Shown: positions 32,045 through 40,680 of the stretch, one piece after another | Layout: each line of letters starts with the position of its first letter | Position numbering within the stretch: position 1 is the stretch's first letter | Assembly (NCBI RefSeq): GCF_000336675.1 | Contig: NZ_AOMB01000031.1 | Span: 36,720 to 93,102 of the forward strand | Direction of reading: 5' to 3' | DNA: 56,383 nt | Origin: Halococcus hamelinensis 100A6 | GTDB taxonomy: Archaea; Halobacteriota; Halobacteria; Halobacteriales; Halococcaceae | Notes under the pieces: generated by a model | What the model saw: the letters and a program-made list of their open reading frames with translations, nothing else | Databases searched by the model: none | Told to the model about the DNA's origin: nothing | Made by a program: the position numbers and the translations under genes

Positions 32045-34288
32045 ATGACCGCCGACCTCGCGGCCGCGCTCCGCGACGAGGCACGCCGGGCGAACCAGCG
32101 TCGGCTCCTCGTGCTCGCGGGTGCGCACGAGGCGTGTCGCTCGGCGGCCCGCGAGGCCCTCGCCGGTGCCGGGATCGACGACGCCGCGACGACGCTGGTC
32201 GCCACTCGTGAGGGCGCAGCGCTCGGCTGCGAACGGGTCGCGCCGAAGAACGCCGACGCGCTCCTCGGGACCACCCGCGAGTGCGTGGTGCTCGACTGTC
32301 ACGACGAGTGCCGCCCGAACGCGCTCGGTCGCGCGGTGGGTGCGGTCGACGGCGGCGGGCTGTTCGTCCTCCTCACCCCGCCGCTCGACGACTGGCCGGA
32401 CCGACGGGACGGCTTCGACGCCACGCTCGCGGTGACGCCGTTCGACGCCGACGACGTGGCGGGGAACTTCAGAAGCCGCCTCGTGGAGACGCTCCGCACC
32501 CACCGCGGTATCGCCATCGTGGACGTCGATACCGGAACCGTCGAACGCGACGGCCGCACCGACCCGTCGCCACAATCTCCCGGATCCGCACCGTCGGTCC
32601 CCGTCGACAGCGAGTTCCCGCGCGCCGCCTACGAGGCGTGTCTGACCGCCGACCAGGCCGACTGTCTCGACGCGTTCGAGCGCCTCCGAACCCCCGGCAA
32701 CGCGCTGGTGGTCGAGGCCGACCGGGGTCGCGGGAAGTCGAGCGCCGCCGGACTCGCGGCCGGCGCGTTCGCCGCCGCCGGGCAGCGGGTCGTCGTGACC
32801 GCACCGGGCTTCGAGAGCGCCGGTGCGGTCTTCGAGCGTGCACGAAGTCTCCTCGGTTCGATCGATGCGCTCGCGGGGTCGGACCGCGACGACCGACCGC
32901 ACCGGGTCGACGCCGTGAGCGGCGGCCAGGTACGTTTCGAATCGCCGAGTGTCGCTGTCGAGAGCGCCGCCTCGGCCGACCTCGTCGTGGTCGACGAGGC
33001 CGCCGCCCTCCCCGTCGATCTCCTCGAGGGTTTCCTCGACACCCCGGCCGTCGCGTTCGTCACCACCGTCCACGGCTACGAGGGCGCGGGCCGCGGCTTC
33101 TCGGTCCGTTTTCGCGGCCGACTCGACGATTCCACCCTCGACGTCGCCGAGTCTCGGCTCGACGAGCCGATCAGGTACGCCGCGGGCGACCCGGTCGAGG
33201 TCTGGGCGTTCCGGGCGCTGTGTCTCGACGCGCGACCCCCGGTCGACCCGCTCGTCACCGACGCCACCCCGGGGACCGTGACGTACGAACGGCTGGATCC
33301 GAGGGGCCTGCTCGCGGACGAACACCGGCTCCGGGAGGCGTTCGGGCTGCTCGTCGCGGCCCACTACCGCACCGAACCGAACGACCTCGCGCGCCTGCTC
33401 GACGCGCCGAACGTCTCGGTGCACGTCCTGCTCCAGGAGGGCCACGTCGTCTCGGTCGCGTTGCTCGCACGCGAGGGCGGTCTCCCCGCCGACCGCCGCC
33501 GCGCGGTCTACGAGGGCAGCCGGATCAAAGGCCACCTCCTCCCGGACGTGCTCACGAGCCAGCTCCGCGACGAGGGGGCGGGGGTCACGGTGGGCCAGCG
33601 CGTGCTCCGGATCGCCACCCACGACGCGGCCCGCTCGCGCGGGCTCGGGTCGTGCCTCCTCGATTCGGTCCGCGAACGCATCGAGACCGACTGGCTCGGC
33701 GTTGGCTACGGCGCGACGCCGGAGCTGGTCGACTTCTGGCGGCGAAACGGCTTCTCGACGGTCTACCTCGCCACCACGCGCAACGAACGAAGCGGCGAAC
33801 ACTCCGTCCTGATGCTCGACCCGCTCACCGACGACGGGGAGGCCCTCCGCGACCGCCACGCGCAGTGGTTCGTCGAGCGGGTCGGCGGCACGCTCTCAGA
33901 CTCGCTTCGGGAACTCGACCCCGACATCGTCCGGGCCGTTCTCGCCGCTACCCCCACTACCGCCGACCACGACTGCTCGCCCTACGAGTGGCGGGTCGTC
34001 GCGAGCGCGGCCCACGGCCCCGGGCTCGCGAAGACCCATCCCCACGTCTTCCGGCGGGTCGCGCTCGCCCACCTCACCGACCCCGGGAGCACCGCGCTGT
34101 CGGCCCGCGAGGAGCGGCTGCTGGTGATGCGCGTCCTCCAGTCACGACCCACTTCGGTGATCGCCGCCGAACTCGGCTACGACTCCCAGCGGGAGTGCCT
34201 CCGCGGGCTCGGGGACGCCTACGAATCCCTGATCGAACGCTACGGCGACGAGGCGGCACGGGCCGAACGCGCCCGCTACGTCGACTGA
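32045..34288 (+). CDS. tmcA: tRNA(Met) cytidine acetyltransferase TmcA
   Basis: This 747-residue enzyme uses ATP and acetyl-CoA to make N4-acetylcytidine, classically at the wobble position of elongator tRNA(Met); archaeal homologues may act on further RNAs. Domains in order are an N-terminal module, an RNA helicase-like ATPase domain with Walker A ADRGRGKSS near residue 227 and the Walker B-like LVVVDEAAALP, a GNAT acetyltransferase domain (around RIATHDAARSRGLGSCLL), and a C-terminal helical RNA-binding part. Family signatures include TTVHGYEGAGRGFSVRF and GSRIKGHLLPDVL. The length is normal. The gene is monocistronic, divergent from a small membrane-protein gene. Confidence 0.95.
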   Translation: MTADLAAALRDEARRANQRRLLVLAGAHEACRSAAREALAGAGIDDAATTLVATREGAALGCERVAPKNADALLGTTRECVVLDCHDECRPNALGRAVGAVDGGGLFVLLTPPLDDWPDRRDGFDATLAVTPFDADDVAGNFRSRLVETLRTHRGIAIVDVDTGTVERDGRTDPSPQSPGSAPSVPVDSEFPRAAYEACLTADQADCLDAFERLRTPGNALVVEADRGRGKSSAAGLAAGAFAAAGQRVVVTAPGFESAGAVFERARSLLGSIDALAGSDRDDRPHRVDAVSGGQVRFESPSVAVESAASADLVVVDEAAALPVDLLEGFLDTPAVAFVTTVHGYEGAGRGFSVRFRGRLDDSTLDVAESRLDEPIRYAAGDPVEVWAFRALCLDARPPVDPLVTDATPGTVTYERLDPRGLLADEHRLREAFGLLVAAHYRTEPNDLARLLDAPNVSVHVLLQEGHVVSVALLAREGGLPADRRRAVYEGSRIKGHLLPDVLTSQLRDEGAGVTVGQRVLRIATHDAARSRGLGSCLLDSVRERIETDWLGVGYGATPELVDFWRRNGFSTVYLATTRNERSGEHSVLMLDPLTDDGEALRDRHAQWFVERVGGTLSDSLRELDPDIVRAVLAATPTTADHDCSPYEWRVVASAAHGPGLAKTHPHVFRRVALAHLTDPGSTALSAREERLLVMRVLQSRPTSVIAAELGYDSQRECLRGLGDAYESLIERYGDEAARAERARYVD

Positions 34289-34298
34289 GTCGTTCCGC

Positions 34299-34658
34299 TC
34301 AGCCGACGAGCTGGAGGAGGAGCCACGCCAGCCCGATCGCCCCGAGCGAGCCGACGAGGTTCGCGGCGGCGTTCGCGACGGCCCGGTCCCAGTCGTCGGC
34401 CTCGGCCAGCTGGAAGGTCTCGACCGAGAACGACGAGAAGGTCGTGAACGAGCCGCAGGCCCCGGTACCGACGAGGAGCGCGACGTCGCCGCCCACGCCG
34501 GCGAACGTCACCAGTCCGAGCACGAAGCTCCCGACGACGTTGACCGTGAGCGTCCCAAGCGGGTAGTTCGCGTTCAGCCGCTGGCCGACGTAGCTCCGAC
34601 AGAGCGCACCGATGGCCCCGCCGGTACCGACGAGGTGTGCGGGGTGGATGTCGATCAC
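34299..34658 (-). CDS. crcB: Fluoride channel subunit CrcB/Fluc (second gene)
   Basis: This 119-residue four-helix protein exports fluoride as half of a dual-topology channel. Fluc motifs are GGAIGALCRSYVGQ, GTLTVNVVGSFVLG and GSFTTFSSFSVE. The GTG at 34658 overlaps the TGA of the upstream crcB (GTGA), so the two are coupled. In organisms with two adjacent crcB genes the proteins form antiparallel heterodimers, unlike the single dual-topology homodimer; that is family knowledge. It is co-regulated with its partner by the fluoride riboswitch upstream. Confidence 0.92.
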   Translation of the reverse strand: MIDIHPAHLVGTGGAIGALCRSYVGQRLNANYPLGTLTVNVVGSFVLGLVTFAGVGGDVALLVGTGACGSFTTFSSFSVETFQLAEADDWDRAVANAAANLVGSLGAIGLAWLLLQLVG

Positions 34659-35056
34659 GCGCTCGCCCCCCGTTGGCCCGTCTCGACACGGCGGGCGAGC
34701 GCGCGGCCCGCGAACACGCCCGCGAAGCCGAGAACGTAGGTCGCGACGACGTTGCCGACCATCAGGAGCGGCGCGTCGAGGAGAACGGTTTGAACGCCGA
34801 ACGTGCTGTAGGTCGTGAGCGAGGAGAGAAAGCCCGTGGTGAGGACCAATTGCGTCCGTTCGGCGAGGATCCCCGTGTAGATGGCCTCGTAGAGGACGAA
34901 CCCGAGCACGAAACTCCCGAGGACGTTGACCGCGAGCGTCCCTACCGGTCCCGGGACCAGCGTGGCGACGAAGTATCTGCAGTTCGCGCCGGAGAAGCCG
35001 CCGATGGCGATCAGGACGACCGATTCGAGCGTTCGGAGCGGGTGGGTGTCGGGCAT
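34655..35056 (-). CDS. crcB: Fluoride channel subunit CrcB/Fluc (first gene)
   Basis: This 133-residue four-helix protein pairs with the next gene product. Motifs are GGFSGANCRYFVA, GTLAVNVLGSFVLG and GFLSSLTTYSTFGVQ, where the conserved Asn and the Thr/Ser/Phe residues line the fluoride path. The ATG lies only 12 nt after the end of the riboswitch core, close enough for fluoride to control translation initiation directly. The N-terminus MPDTHPLRTLESV differs from the second subunit, consistent with opposite membrane orientation; charge distribution would have to be analysed to prove this. Confidence 0.93.
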   Translation of the reverse strand: MPDTHPLRTLESVVLIAIGGFSGANCRYFVATLVPGPVGTLAVNVLGSFVLGFVLYEAIYTGILAERTQLVLTTGFLSSLTTYSTFGVQTVLLDAPLLMVGNVVATYVLGFAGVFAGRALARRVETGQRGASA

Positions 35057-35068
35057 GGCTGGCTGGAG

Positions 35069-35121
35069 AAGGAGTCATCAGCTGGAAACCCAGCGGTTGG
35101 GGCAGGCGGACTCCATCGCCC
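35069..35121 (-). promoter_or_regulatory. Fluoride riboswitch (crcB motif)
   Basis: Read on the minus strand, the leader of crcB contains GGGCGATGGAGTCCGCC, then AACCGCTGGGTTTCC, then AGCTGATGACTCC. These match the conserved parts of the crcB RNA motif: the GGCGATGG-GT-CGCC stem-loop, and the CTGATGACTCC segment that closes the pseudoknot and the fluoride pocket. The core starts at the predicted transcription start and ends 12 nt before the ATG. This placement leaves little room for a terminator, so translational control is the likely output. The downstream fluoride channel genes confirm the biological logic. Confidence 0.9.
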
Positions 35122-35144
35122 GATGAAGCCCCTGGGCGGCTGGC

Positions 35145-35153
35145 GCATTTAGG
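35145..35153 (-). promoter_or_regulatory. TATA box of riboswitch-crcB transcript
   Basis: On the minus strand CCTAAATGC lies about 26 nt before the 5' edge of the fluoride aptamer (near 35122). The aptamer would therefore occupy the very 5' end of the mRNA. Confidence 0.55.
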
Positions 35154-35212
35154 CGTTGAGGAACGTCGCGAGAGGTCGGTGGAGTTTACTCCCGTCGCCC
35201 GGGAGACCGAAC

Positions 35213-35695
35213 ATGGTCGAACCCCTCGCGCTGGTCGCCCTCGGGGTCCTCGTGCTCGCCGTCGTCGGCAGCCTCTTTCCCCTGATACCGGGCGCGCTCC
35301 TCTCGCTCGTCGGCGTCTACGGCTACTGGTACGCCACGGGCTACACCCAGCCCGGGCTCGCGCTGCTCGCCGCGCTCACCGTCATCGGCGTGCTCGCGTT
35401 CGTCGCCGACTACTTCTCGGGGGCCATCTCGGCTGCCGCCGGTGGCGGGTCGCTGGTGACGAGCGCCCTCGCCGGGGTCGTGGGGCTCGTCCTCTTCTTC
35501 CTCACCGGCCCGCTCGGACTCGTGGTCGGGGTCGTCGTCACCGTCTTCGCCGCCGAGTTCTACCGCCACGGCGACCCGATCCGGGGTGCCCGAACCGCCG
35601 CCTACACCGTGGTCGGGATGCTCACCTCGACGGTCGTCCAGTTCCTGTTGACCCTCACGATACTCGTGGCGATGCTCGCCGTGGCGTTTCTCTGA
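35213..35695 (+). CDS. DUF456 family membrane protein
   Basis: This 160-residue membrane protein with four to five helices has the DUF456 pattern: the GSLFPLIPGALLSLVGVYGYWY segment, then GVLAFVADYFSGAISAAAGGGS and the FFLTGPLGLVVG loop. The ATG at 35213 (MVEPLALV) was chosen because a TATA-like GAGTTTACTC lies about 27 nt upstream. The family is widespread in archaea and bacteria without assigned function. It is divergent from the fluoride channel operon, with no evident link to it. Confidence 0.85.
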   Translation: MVEPLALVALGVLVLAVVGSLFPLIPGALLSLVGVYGYWYATGYTQPGLALLAALTVIGVLAFVADYFSGAISAAAGGGSLVTSALAGVVGLVLFFLTGPLGLVVGVVVTVFAAEFYRHGDPIRGARTAAYTVVGMLTSTVVQFLLTLTILVAMLAVAFL

Positions 35696-35733
35696 ACGGA
35701 ATTGGAGCACTCGGCGACCGAGATCGACAGGAG

Positions 35734-36981
35734 TTACGACGTCGCCAGCACGCGAACGACGTCGGCGAGAACGTGGGTCGCGGTCGCGCAGTCCGACCAG
35801 TCCGTCCACTCCTGTGGCGAGTGCGAGACGCCGCCGACGGACGGGGCGAACAGGAGGCCGGCGTCGGTCACGCGTGCGACGTTCGCGGTGTCGTGCATCG
35901 CGGCCGAATGGAGCCCGATCGCGGAGACGTCACAGTCCCCCGCGGCCATCTCGACGGCGGCGATACAGTTCGGGCTCAGCGGTGTCGGCGGGACGTCGCG
36001 ATACCGGTCGAGTTCGGTGACGACGCCGCGTTCGCGTTCGAGCCGTGCGAGGCTCGAACGACAGCCGGAGACGACGTCGTTCATGCGGTCGTGGTCGACG
36101 TCCCGGATGTCGAGTTCGAGACGTGCCTCGCCCGGGACGATGTTGCGGGCGTTCGGCTCGACCGTGAGCTCCCCGGCCGTTCCGACCGTCGTTCCGCTCT
36201 CGCGTGCGTGCTCGGTCGCGACGCGTTCGAGGTCGAGGACGAACTCCGCGGCGGCGCAGAACGCGTCCGTGCGGTCCCGCATCGCGGTCGATCCGGCGTG
36301 GTTCGCCTCGCCGTCGATCGTCACGGTGGCGTTCGCAATCCCAGTGATCGAGTCGACGACCCCGACCGTCGCGTTCGCCTCGACCAGTCGAGTGTCCTGC
36401 TCGATGTGGAGCTCCAGCCAGCCGTCCCACCCGCTCGCGTCGATCGTGTCCTCGCCGGCGAAGCCGATATCGCGAAGCCGATCCGCGAGCGAGATCCCGT
36501 CGTCGTCGACGAGTTCGAGTGCGTCCGTGGGGCTACAGCGGCCCGTCGCGACCGACGACCCGAGCGTTCCTCTCCCGAATCGTCCACCCTCTTCCTCGGT
36601 GAAGCAGACGACTTCGAGCGGCCGTCCCACGTCGGCGTCGCTCTCGCGGATCGAACGAACGGCTTCCAGCGCCCCATAGACGCCGAGCGGGCCGTCGAAG
36701 ATCCCGCCGGTGTCGACCGAGTCGAGGTGGCTCCCGGCCGCTATCGGCGGGGTCGCGGGGTCACAGCCGACCGGCGTCCACTGACCGGCGATGTTGCCGA
36801 CGCGGTCGACCCGGACATCGAGACCGGTGGCCTCCAGCCGTTCGACGAAGTACTCCCGTGCCCGCCGGTCGCTCTCGGTGCCGGTGAACAGCGTTCGTCC
36901 CCGGCCTTCCACCCCTGAGACGGCCCCGAACGAACCGTTCGTTTCGAGATCCGCTCGGAGACGCTCCTGGTCGACGTTCAT
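35734..36981 (-). CDS. M20 family amidohydrolase, hydantoinase/carbamoylase type
   Basis: This 415-residue zinc hydrolase belongs to the N-carbamoyl-L-amino-acid hydrolase/allantoate amidohydrolase/beta-ureidopropionase group. Metal-site motifs are GSHLDSV (His85), GGIFDG (Asp96), FTEEEGGRF (Glu130/131), LHIEQD and a late His in LHSAAMHDT. The dimerisation lid carries HAGSTAMRDRTDAF, typical of carbamoylases. The ATG at 36981 lies 26 nt after a TATA-like GGTTATC. It precedes a second M20 enzyme, a creatininase-family gene and other genes of a catabolic island. The natural substrate could be a carbamoyl amino acid, an ureido compound or allantoate. Confidence 0.88.
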   Translation of the reverse strand: MNVDQERLRADLETNGSFGAVSGVEGRGRTLFTGTESDRRAREYFVERLEATGLDVRVDRVGNIAGQWTPVGCDPATPPIAAGSHLDSVDTGGIFDGPLGVYGALEAVRSIRESDADVGRPLEVVCFTEEEGGRFGRGTLGSSVATGRCSPTDALELVDDDGISLADRLRDIGFAGEDTIDASGWDGWLELHIEQDTRLVEANATVGVVDSITGIANATVTIDGEANHAGSTAMRDRTDAFCAAAEFVLDLERVATEHARESGTTVGTAGELTVEPNARNIVPGEARLELDIRDVDHDRMNDVVSGCRSSLARLERERGVVTELDRYRDVPPTPLSPNCIAAVEMAAGDCDVSAIGLHSAAMHDTANVARVTDAGLLFAPSVGGVSHSPQEWTDWSDCATATHVLADVVRVLATS

Positions 36982-37109
36982 GGACGGTCTCGGATTGCGG
37001 GGGAGATAACCCTGTACCTGCGATTCGAGCCACAGTCGTTTCCCGAACGAACCCGGATGATCTCGGACGAACCCGAATCCGAGAATCGGGGGCAGCGGCG
37101 GTGTCGAGC

Positions 37110-38372
37110 TCAGCAGTCGCGGATGGCCGCCGCGACGGTGTCGATACCGATCCCGAGGGAGGCCTCGTCGATGTCGAAGCGTGCGGTGTGATGGCCGTAG
37201 GGGTTGCTCGCTCCGATGCCGACGTAGGTCGCGTTCCCGCCCAGTTCCTGAACGCGTTCGATGAGATACGAGGCGTCCTCGCTCGCCCCGATGTCCTCCC
37301 GACGGGCGACCTCCGTCACGCCCTCGACCGACCGCGCGGCGTCCGCGACGATGTCGACCGCCGCCTCGTCCGCCGTGAACGTCGTCGTCTTCCCGTACAA
37401 CGACGTCTCGACGGAGACCTCGTGCATTCCGGCGGCGTGTTCGACTATCCGTTCGACCTCCTCGAGCATGTACTCGTTTATCGCCGCCGTCTTCCCGCGG
37501 ACCTCGACGCGCATCCGCGCCAGCTCGGAGATGACGTTCTGTGCGTTCGGCGAGTGGACCTGCCCGACGTTGACCCTGGTCGCGCCGTCCTCGTGGCGCG
37601 GGATCGCGTAGACGTTCTGGATGGCCGTCGTCGCGGCCTGCAACGCGTTCCTGCCCGCCTGTGGGGCCTTCCCCGCGTGGGACGACTCCCCGGTGAACAC
37701 GACGTCCACCTTCGCGTTGGAGAGGGGCCGTTCGTAGCCGGCGACGACCCGACCGGTCTCGTTGTCCAGCCCGAGGTGGAGGGCGAACAGATAGTCGATA
37801 CCGGTCAGATGCTCGGTTTCGCTCATCGGCAGCCCGCCGCGTCCGCCCTCCTCGGCGGGCTGGAAGAACACGCGGAGCGTTCCATCGAACGCGTCGCCGT
37901 CGTCGATCTCGCGGGCGACGCCGACCCCGATCGCGGTGTGGCCGTCGTGTCCACACGCGTGCATCTCGTCGGGGTGGCGGCTGGCGAATCCCTCGCTGAC
38001 CGGGTAGTGTGACTCGTCGCTCGCCTCCGGGCGTTCGAGCGCGTCCATATCGACGCGGAGGCCGACGACGGGGCCGTCACCGAACGCCTTCTCGGCGACC
38101 AGTCCGGTGACGCCGTCCATTCGTTCGAGATAGGCCTCGGGTGCATCCTCGTCGCGGGCCCGCTGTTCGGCGGCTTCGACCTCGTCCGCGGAGGGCACAC
38201 CGAGTCGTTGGTCGACGTCGATAGCGTCGCCACCGAGCGAGACCGTGTAGCCACGGTCCGCGAGTTCCTCGGCGACGAGCGCGGTCGTTCGGAACTCCTT
38301 CCAGCCCGCTTCGGGGTAGGTGTGGAGGTCACGACGGAGTTCGGTCGGGGTCAGGTCGCTGATCGCTGCCAT
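37110..38372 (-). CDS. M20 family aminoacylase/amidohydrolase (AbgA/AbgB-like, M20D)
   Basis: This 420-residue enzyme hydrolyses N-acyl or N-aminobenzoyl amino acids. It begins with the M20D signature LHTYPEAGWKEF, then the metal-binding HACGHDGHTAIG (Cys140, His142) and AEEGGRGG (Glu174/175). Residues 230-350 form the dimerisation domain (VFTGESSHAGKAPQAGRNAL). An insertion of about 30 residues (around 60-88) separates it from common IAA-aminoacylases and is shared with aminobenzoyl-glutamate utilisation proteins. A TATA box (GGTTTATACAC, near 38393-38403) gives a leaderless start. It diverges from the creatininase-family gene with only about 107 nt between. Confidence 0.88.
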   Translation of the reverse strand: MAAISDLTPTELRRDLHTYPEAGWKEFRTTALVAEELADRGYTVSLGGDAIDVDQRLGVPSADEVEAAEQRARDEDAPEAYLERMDGVTGLVAEKAFGDGPVVGLRVDMDALERPEASDESHYPVSEGFASRHPDEMHACGHDGHTAIGVGVAREIDDGDAFDGTLRVFFQPAEEGGRGGLPMSETEHLTGIDYLFALHLGLDNETGRVVAGYERPLSNAKVDVVFTGESSHAGKAPQAGRNALQAATTAIQNVYAIPRHEDGATRVNVGQVHSPNAQNVISELARMRVEVRGKTAAINEYMLEEVERIVEHAAGMHEVSVETSLYGKTTTFTADEAAVDIVADAARSVEGVTEVARREDIGASEDASYLIERVQELGGNATYVGIGASNPYGHHTARFDIDEASLGIGIDTVAAAIRDC

Positions 38373-38479
38373 ATCCTCTCCCCCCGTGCAGCGTGTATAA
38401 ACCTGCCCACTGTCGGCCGAGTCGCTGGATACCGTGTTCGTTGTGGAAGAGTGATATGGTCTCCCGGTGATGGTGGTGG

Positions 38480-39295
38480 ATGGAGCATCACTGGGTCGGT
38501 GAACCGGCGGTGTCGTGGGCCGCGATGACCTACGCCAACGTTCTGGACGTCGCCGAGAGGGACGGCTCGATACTGGTCGTCCCCACTGGAAGCCTCGAAC
38601 AGCACGGGTTCCACCTCCCGACCGCGACGGACTCGATCCTGGTGAACGCGGTCGCGCAGGAAGGCGCGACCCGGACCTCCGAGACGGTGCCGGTCGTCGT
38701 CACACCGCCGATCTGGACCGGTCGGTCGCCGCACCACCTCTCGCTCGGCGGCACCGTCTCGCTCGATACGCGGGGTTTGCTGGAAACGCTGCGTCAGGTC
38801 GCCGAGACGGCGCTTCGAAACGGATTCGACGCGCTGGTGTTCCTCAACGGCCACGGCGGGAACGCCTCCGTCGTCACCGACGCCGTCAGCGAGGTGGGGA
38901 CCGCTCACCCATCCGTGGAAGTCCTTGGGCTCACGTACTTCTCGCTGGCCGCGGACGTCGTCGACGGGATCCGCGACAGCCCCACCGGCGGGGTCTCACA
39001 CGGGGGCGAGTTCGAGACCTCCCTGATGCTACACGTCTGCCCGGAGCTGGTTCGCGAGGACCGGATCACCGGCACTCGCCGCGACGAACCTTACGACGCG
39101 GCTCGACAGGACCTGTTCGTCGACGGCCCGCTAGCGGTCCATCGCGAGTTCGACGAGTACAGCGACTCCGGGGCCGTCGGCGACCCGGAGCAGGCCAGCG
39201 ACTCCAAGGGACGCGAGCTCTACGACCACATCGCGGCCAATCTCGGGGACCTGCTCACGGTGATTCACGACCAAAACGAGGCGCGTTCGAACTGA
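38480..39295 (+). CDS. Creatininase family protein
   Basis: This 271-residue metal-dependent amidohydrolase contains the family motifs GSLEQHGFHLPTATD (Glu40, His42, Asp51), GRSPHHLSLGGTVSLD, NGHGGN (123-128) and HGGEFETS (174-181), which provide the binuclear metal site. The family includes creatinine amidohydrolase, formamidase-like enzymes in riboflavin synthesis, and inosose hydrolases, so the name does not fix the substrate. A TATA-like AGTGATATGG lies about 25 nt before the ATG. Divergence from two M20 hydrolase genes suggests successive cleavage of a cyclic or N-acyl amide. Confidence 0.9.
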   Translation: MEHHWVGEPAVSWAAMTYANVLDVAERDGSILVVPTGSLEQHGFHLPTATDSILVNAVAQEGATRTSETVPVVVTPPIWTGRSPHHLSLGGTVSLDTRGLLETLRQVAETALRNGFDALVFLNGHGGNASVVTDAVSEVGTAHPSVEVLGLTYFSLAADVVDGIRDSPTGGVSHGGEFETSLMLHVCPELVREDRITGTRRDEPYDAARQDLFVDGPLAVHREFDEYSDSGAVGDPEQASDSKGRELYDHIAANLGDLLTVIHDQNEARSN

Positions 39296-39364
39296 CCCCT
39301 CGACGAGCGGTTCGGATGGTCGGCCCGCTCATCGAATCACGCTTTCAACCGCGTGTCGGGTGTT

Positions 39365-40534
39365 TCACTCGGGGTCGGCAGTCGGTTCGGACCGATACTC
39401 CTCGACTCGGTGTCGCTCGATCGCCTCGGTGTCGACGGTCACGCCCAGCCCGGGGTCGTCGGGCACGCTCAGCCGTCCGTCATCGAACTCGAACGGCGAT
39501 TCGATGACGGCGTCCGCCCACGCGTAGTAGACCGTATCCGGCGGGAGGGCGATCGCCGGCGTCGTCGCGACCGTCTGCAGGATCGCCGCCGTCTTGATGC
39601 CCAGGTCGCGCCCCGAGTGGTGGGAGAGCGAGATGCCGAGCGCGGACGCGACACCGACCTGGCGTTTGAGTCGCAGGATGCCACCCATCGAGAGGAGTTC
39701 GACGACACCCACGTCGACCGCGTCCTCCCTGGCGAGGTGGAGCATGTTGTGTGGGTAGTAGAGGTCCTCGTTCACGGCGATCGGGGTCGTCAGCCGCTGT
39801 CGGAGCCGCTTGAGGGTGCCGAAACTGTCGACGCGGACCGGTTGTTCGAGATACTGGAGATAGATCTCGGCGTCCTCCAACCGTGCCCCCACTCGCACCG
39901 CGTCCTCGAAGCTGTAGCCCTGGTTCGGGTCCAGGCGGAACTCCAGTTCGCCGTCGACCGCGTCGTGCATGGCCCGGATACGCTCGACGTCGAAGCGCCA
40001 GTCCCGACCCGCCTTCGTCTTCAGCACCTCGAACCCGTTCTCGGCGGCCTGTCGCGCGATCCGTCGTGACTCCTCGATATCGACGACCCCGAGCGCGAAC
40101 GCGAACGGCACCTCGTCGATGTACTTCCCGCCCAGGAGTCTGTGGACCGGCTCGCCGAGATGCTTCCCCCAGGCGTCCCACATCGCCATCTCCACGCCGG
40201 CGACGAAGGTCTGGACGTTCGCGTTGTAGTAGGCGAGCGTGAACGAGTTCCGGTCGATGGCCTGGAGGAAGGCTTCTATCTCCCAGACCTCCCGGCCGAC
40301 GACGTACGGCGCGATCAGTTTCTCGAACACGGACCGGACCACGTCGACCGACCCCATCGTCGGGAGCATCTCACCCCAACCGGTGACCCCGTCGTCGGTC
40401 TCCAGCCGGAGGAGGACGCGTGGCTGCACCGACCGGCTGCTGTCCTGTCGTGCGTAGGAGCCGAGCCCCCCGTCCTCGCTTCGTGGGCTGAAGCGCACTT
40501 CGATGGGTATCGCCTCTAGGTCGGTGATCGTCAT
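39365..40534 (-). CDS. Enolase superfamily enzyme (glucarate dehydratase-like / MR-MLE)
   Basis: This 389-residue protein has the capping domain and a (beta/alpha)7beta barrel. Catalytic elements are the KxK motif Lys172-Thr-Lys174 (LKTKAG), metal ligands Asp202 (LDPNQG), Glu230 (YLEQP) and the NED triplet at 255-257, and His305/His306 in SHHSGRD. The C-terminal stretch ending DDPGLGVTVD resembles glucarate dehydratase. Such enzymes abstract the proton alpha to a carboxylate, giving sugar-acid dehydration or racemisation. A TATA-like GACTTTTAG lies about 29 nt upstream of the ATG. The neighbouring hydrolases make an amino-acid derivative or a sugar acid possible substrates. Confidence 0.87.
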   Translation of the reverse strand: MTITDLEAIPIEVRFSPRSEDGGLGSYARQDSSRSVQPRVLLRLETDDGVTGWGEMLPTMGSVDVVRSVFEKLIAPYVVGREVWEIEAFLQAIDRNSFTLAYYNANVQTFVAGVEMAMWDAWGKHLGEPVHRLLGGKYIDEVPFAFALGVVDIEESRRIARQAAENGFEVLKTKAGRDWRFDVERIRAMHDAVDGELEFRLDPNQGYSFEDAVRVGARLEDAEIYLQYLEQPVRVDSFGTLKRLRQRLTTPIAVNEDLYYPHNMLHLAREDAVDVGVVELLSMGGILRLKRQVGVASALGISLSHHSGRDLGIKTAAILQTVATTPAIALPPDTVYYAWADAVIESPFEFDDGRLSVPDDPGLGVTVDTEAIERHRVEEYRSEPTADPE

Positions 40535-40649
40535 CTACCCTGCCCGCTCACCCCGCGGGGCTAAAAGTCATCGGTGAGCCGCGACGGCCGTCCGCAGCCC
40601 CTCTATTCCGCCGGGACGAGAACGGGTCGTGGCGATTTTTCACCGAATC

Positions 40650-40659
40650 GGTTTAACTA
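40650..40659 (+). promoter_or_regulatory. TATA box of CapA-family gene
   Basis: GGTTTAACTA is centred about 26 nt before the ATG at 40681, giving a leaderless transcript. Confidence 0.6.
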
Positions 40660-40680
40660 CCGCTTCGCCGTAGGGGACGT

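Noticed and set aside
32019-32048. 9-codon leader ORF before tmcA overlapping its start (ATGA)
   Set aside because: The frame is too short to weigh, and its ATG is not at the predicted 5' end, so it does not clearly follow the leader-ORF pattern.
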